A stretch of DNA of 64,000 bases from G963422275 sp963422275. Lineage in GTDB: Bacteria > Pseudomonadota > Alphaproteobacteria > Rhodobacterales > Rhodobacteraceae. Made by a program: the position numbers and the translations under genes. This document shows positions 63,853 through 64,000 of the stretch, piece after piece. Position 1 is the first letter of the stretch, and every line of letters starts with the position of its first letter. The notes under the pieces were generated by a model. The model was given only the letters and a program-made list of their open reading frames with translations. It ran no database searches and was not told the DNA's origin. The stretch covers positions 2,232,001-2,296,000 of the forward strand of contig OY729418.1 of assembly GCA_963422275.1 (NCBI GenBank). Reading direction: 5' to 3'.

Positions 63853-64000
63853 GGCCATCGAGGGGATTTTAGGGGGCACGTAGCCTCCGGCTGACAGTTC
63901 CGCCCGAAGTCATGTACAGGCGTGGCGCGGTTCGTGCATATTGAGCGCATTTTTTTCGCCAAAATGCACGTGCATCAGTTGTAGCCCAATTTGCTGCTAG
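63853..64000. other. Window end, no gene seen
   Basis: About 150 bp after the IS5-family element. No coding or RNA feature recognised. Confidence 0.4.

Overview
The window reads as a marine-type alphaproteobacterial chromosome, most likely Rhodobacterales. Four things point that way: a truncated (kinase-core only) HprK beside a mannose-class EIIA and HPr; a HIG1 protein, cobalamin adenosyltransferase, etfB, etfA and 3-hydroxybutyryl-CoA dehydrogenase set; a tauABC sulfonate transporter; and a myo-inositol catabolic cluster. Most genes are moderately GC-rich. The interval around 55.6-57.1 kb is visibly AT-rich and looks foreign. No rRNA, tRNA or CRISPR array was recognised.

Layout. 0-9 kb: the C-terminal half of SMC, a lytic transglycosylase, a Bcr/CflA-type MFS exporter, an acetolactate-synthase-like ThDP enzyme and a ketopantoate-reductase-like protein. 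9-12.5 kb: a MaoC/FAS1-type hydratase, a fossil IS5 element and a broken gene. 12.5-24 kb: a dense housekeeping block with a split MnmC system (FAD oxidoreductase divergent from mnmD), a DMT exporter, Slt, dapA, smpB, sseA, a GNAT, an aromatic aminotransferase, yhhQ and pckA. 24-27.5 kb: decayed transposases around an exported ankyrin-repeat gene made of 102-bp repeats. 27.6-36 kb: tauABC, a TIM-barrel isomerase, a fatty acid desaturase divergent from a LysR regulator, and a fused amino-acid permease-ATPase.

36.7-46 kb: a fossil IS5 that removed the start of an iolI-like gene, a sugar ABC transporter (binding protein, permease, single-domain ATPase), then on the other strand iolD-iolE-SDR. 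Together these suggest uptake and early catabolism of inositol. 46.5-49.6 kb: an HpaI-type aldolase, hprK, EIIA, HPr and an acyltransferase. The EIIA has lost its phospho-accepting histidine, and rapZ, expected between hprK and EIIA, is reduced to a possible fragment.

49.6-61.8 kb, minus strand: SDR-HIG1-adenosyltransferase and etfB-etfA-hbd look like one ancestral locus split by about 7.8 kb of mobile DNA (52.3-60.1 kb). The insert holds an IS5 pseudo-element, two IS982-type elements with perfect 6-bp target duplications, an IS1595 fossil, another IS5 fossil and an AT-rich two-gene cargo. The cargo is a RipA-like membrane protein and a DUF697-like membrane protein with a possible PD-(D/E)xK-like nuclease domain, and is the best candidate for an undescribed system. 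A third, frameshifted IS982 copy and an abutting IS5-family (IS427-type) element close the window.
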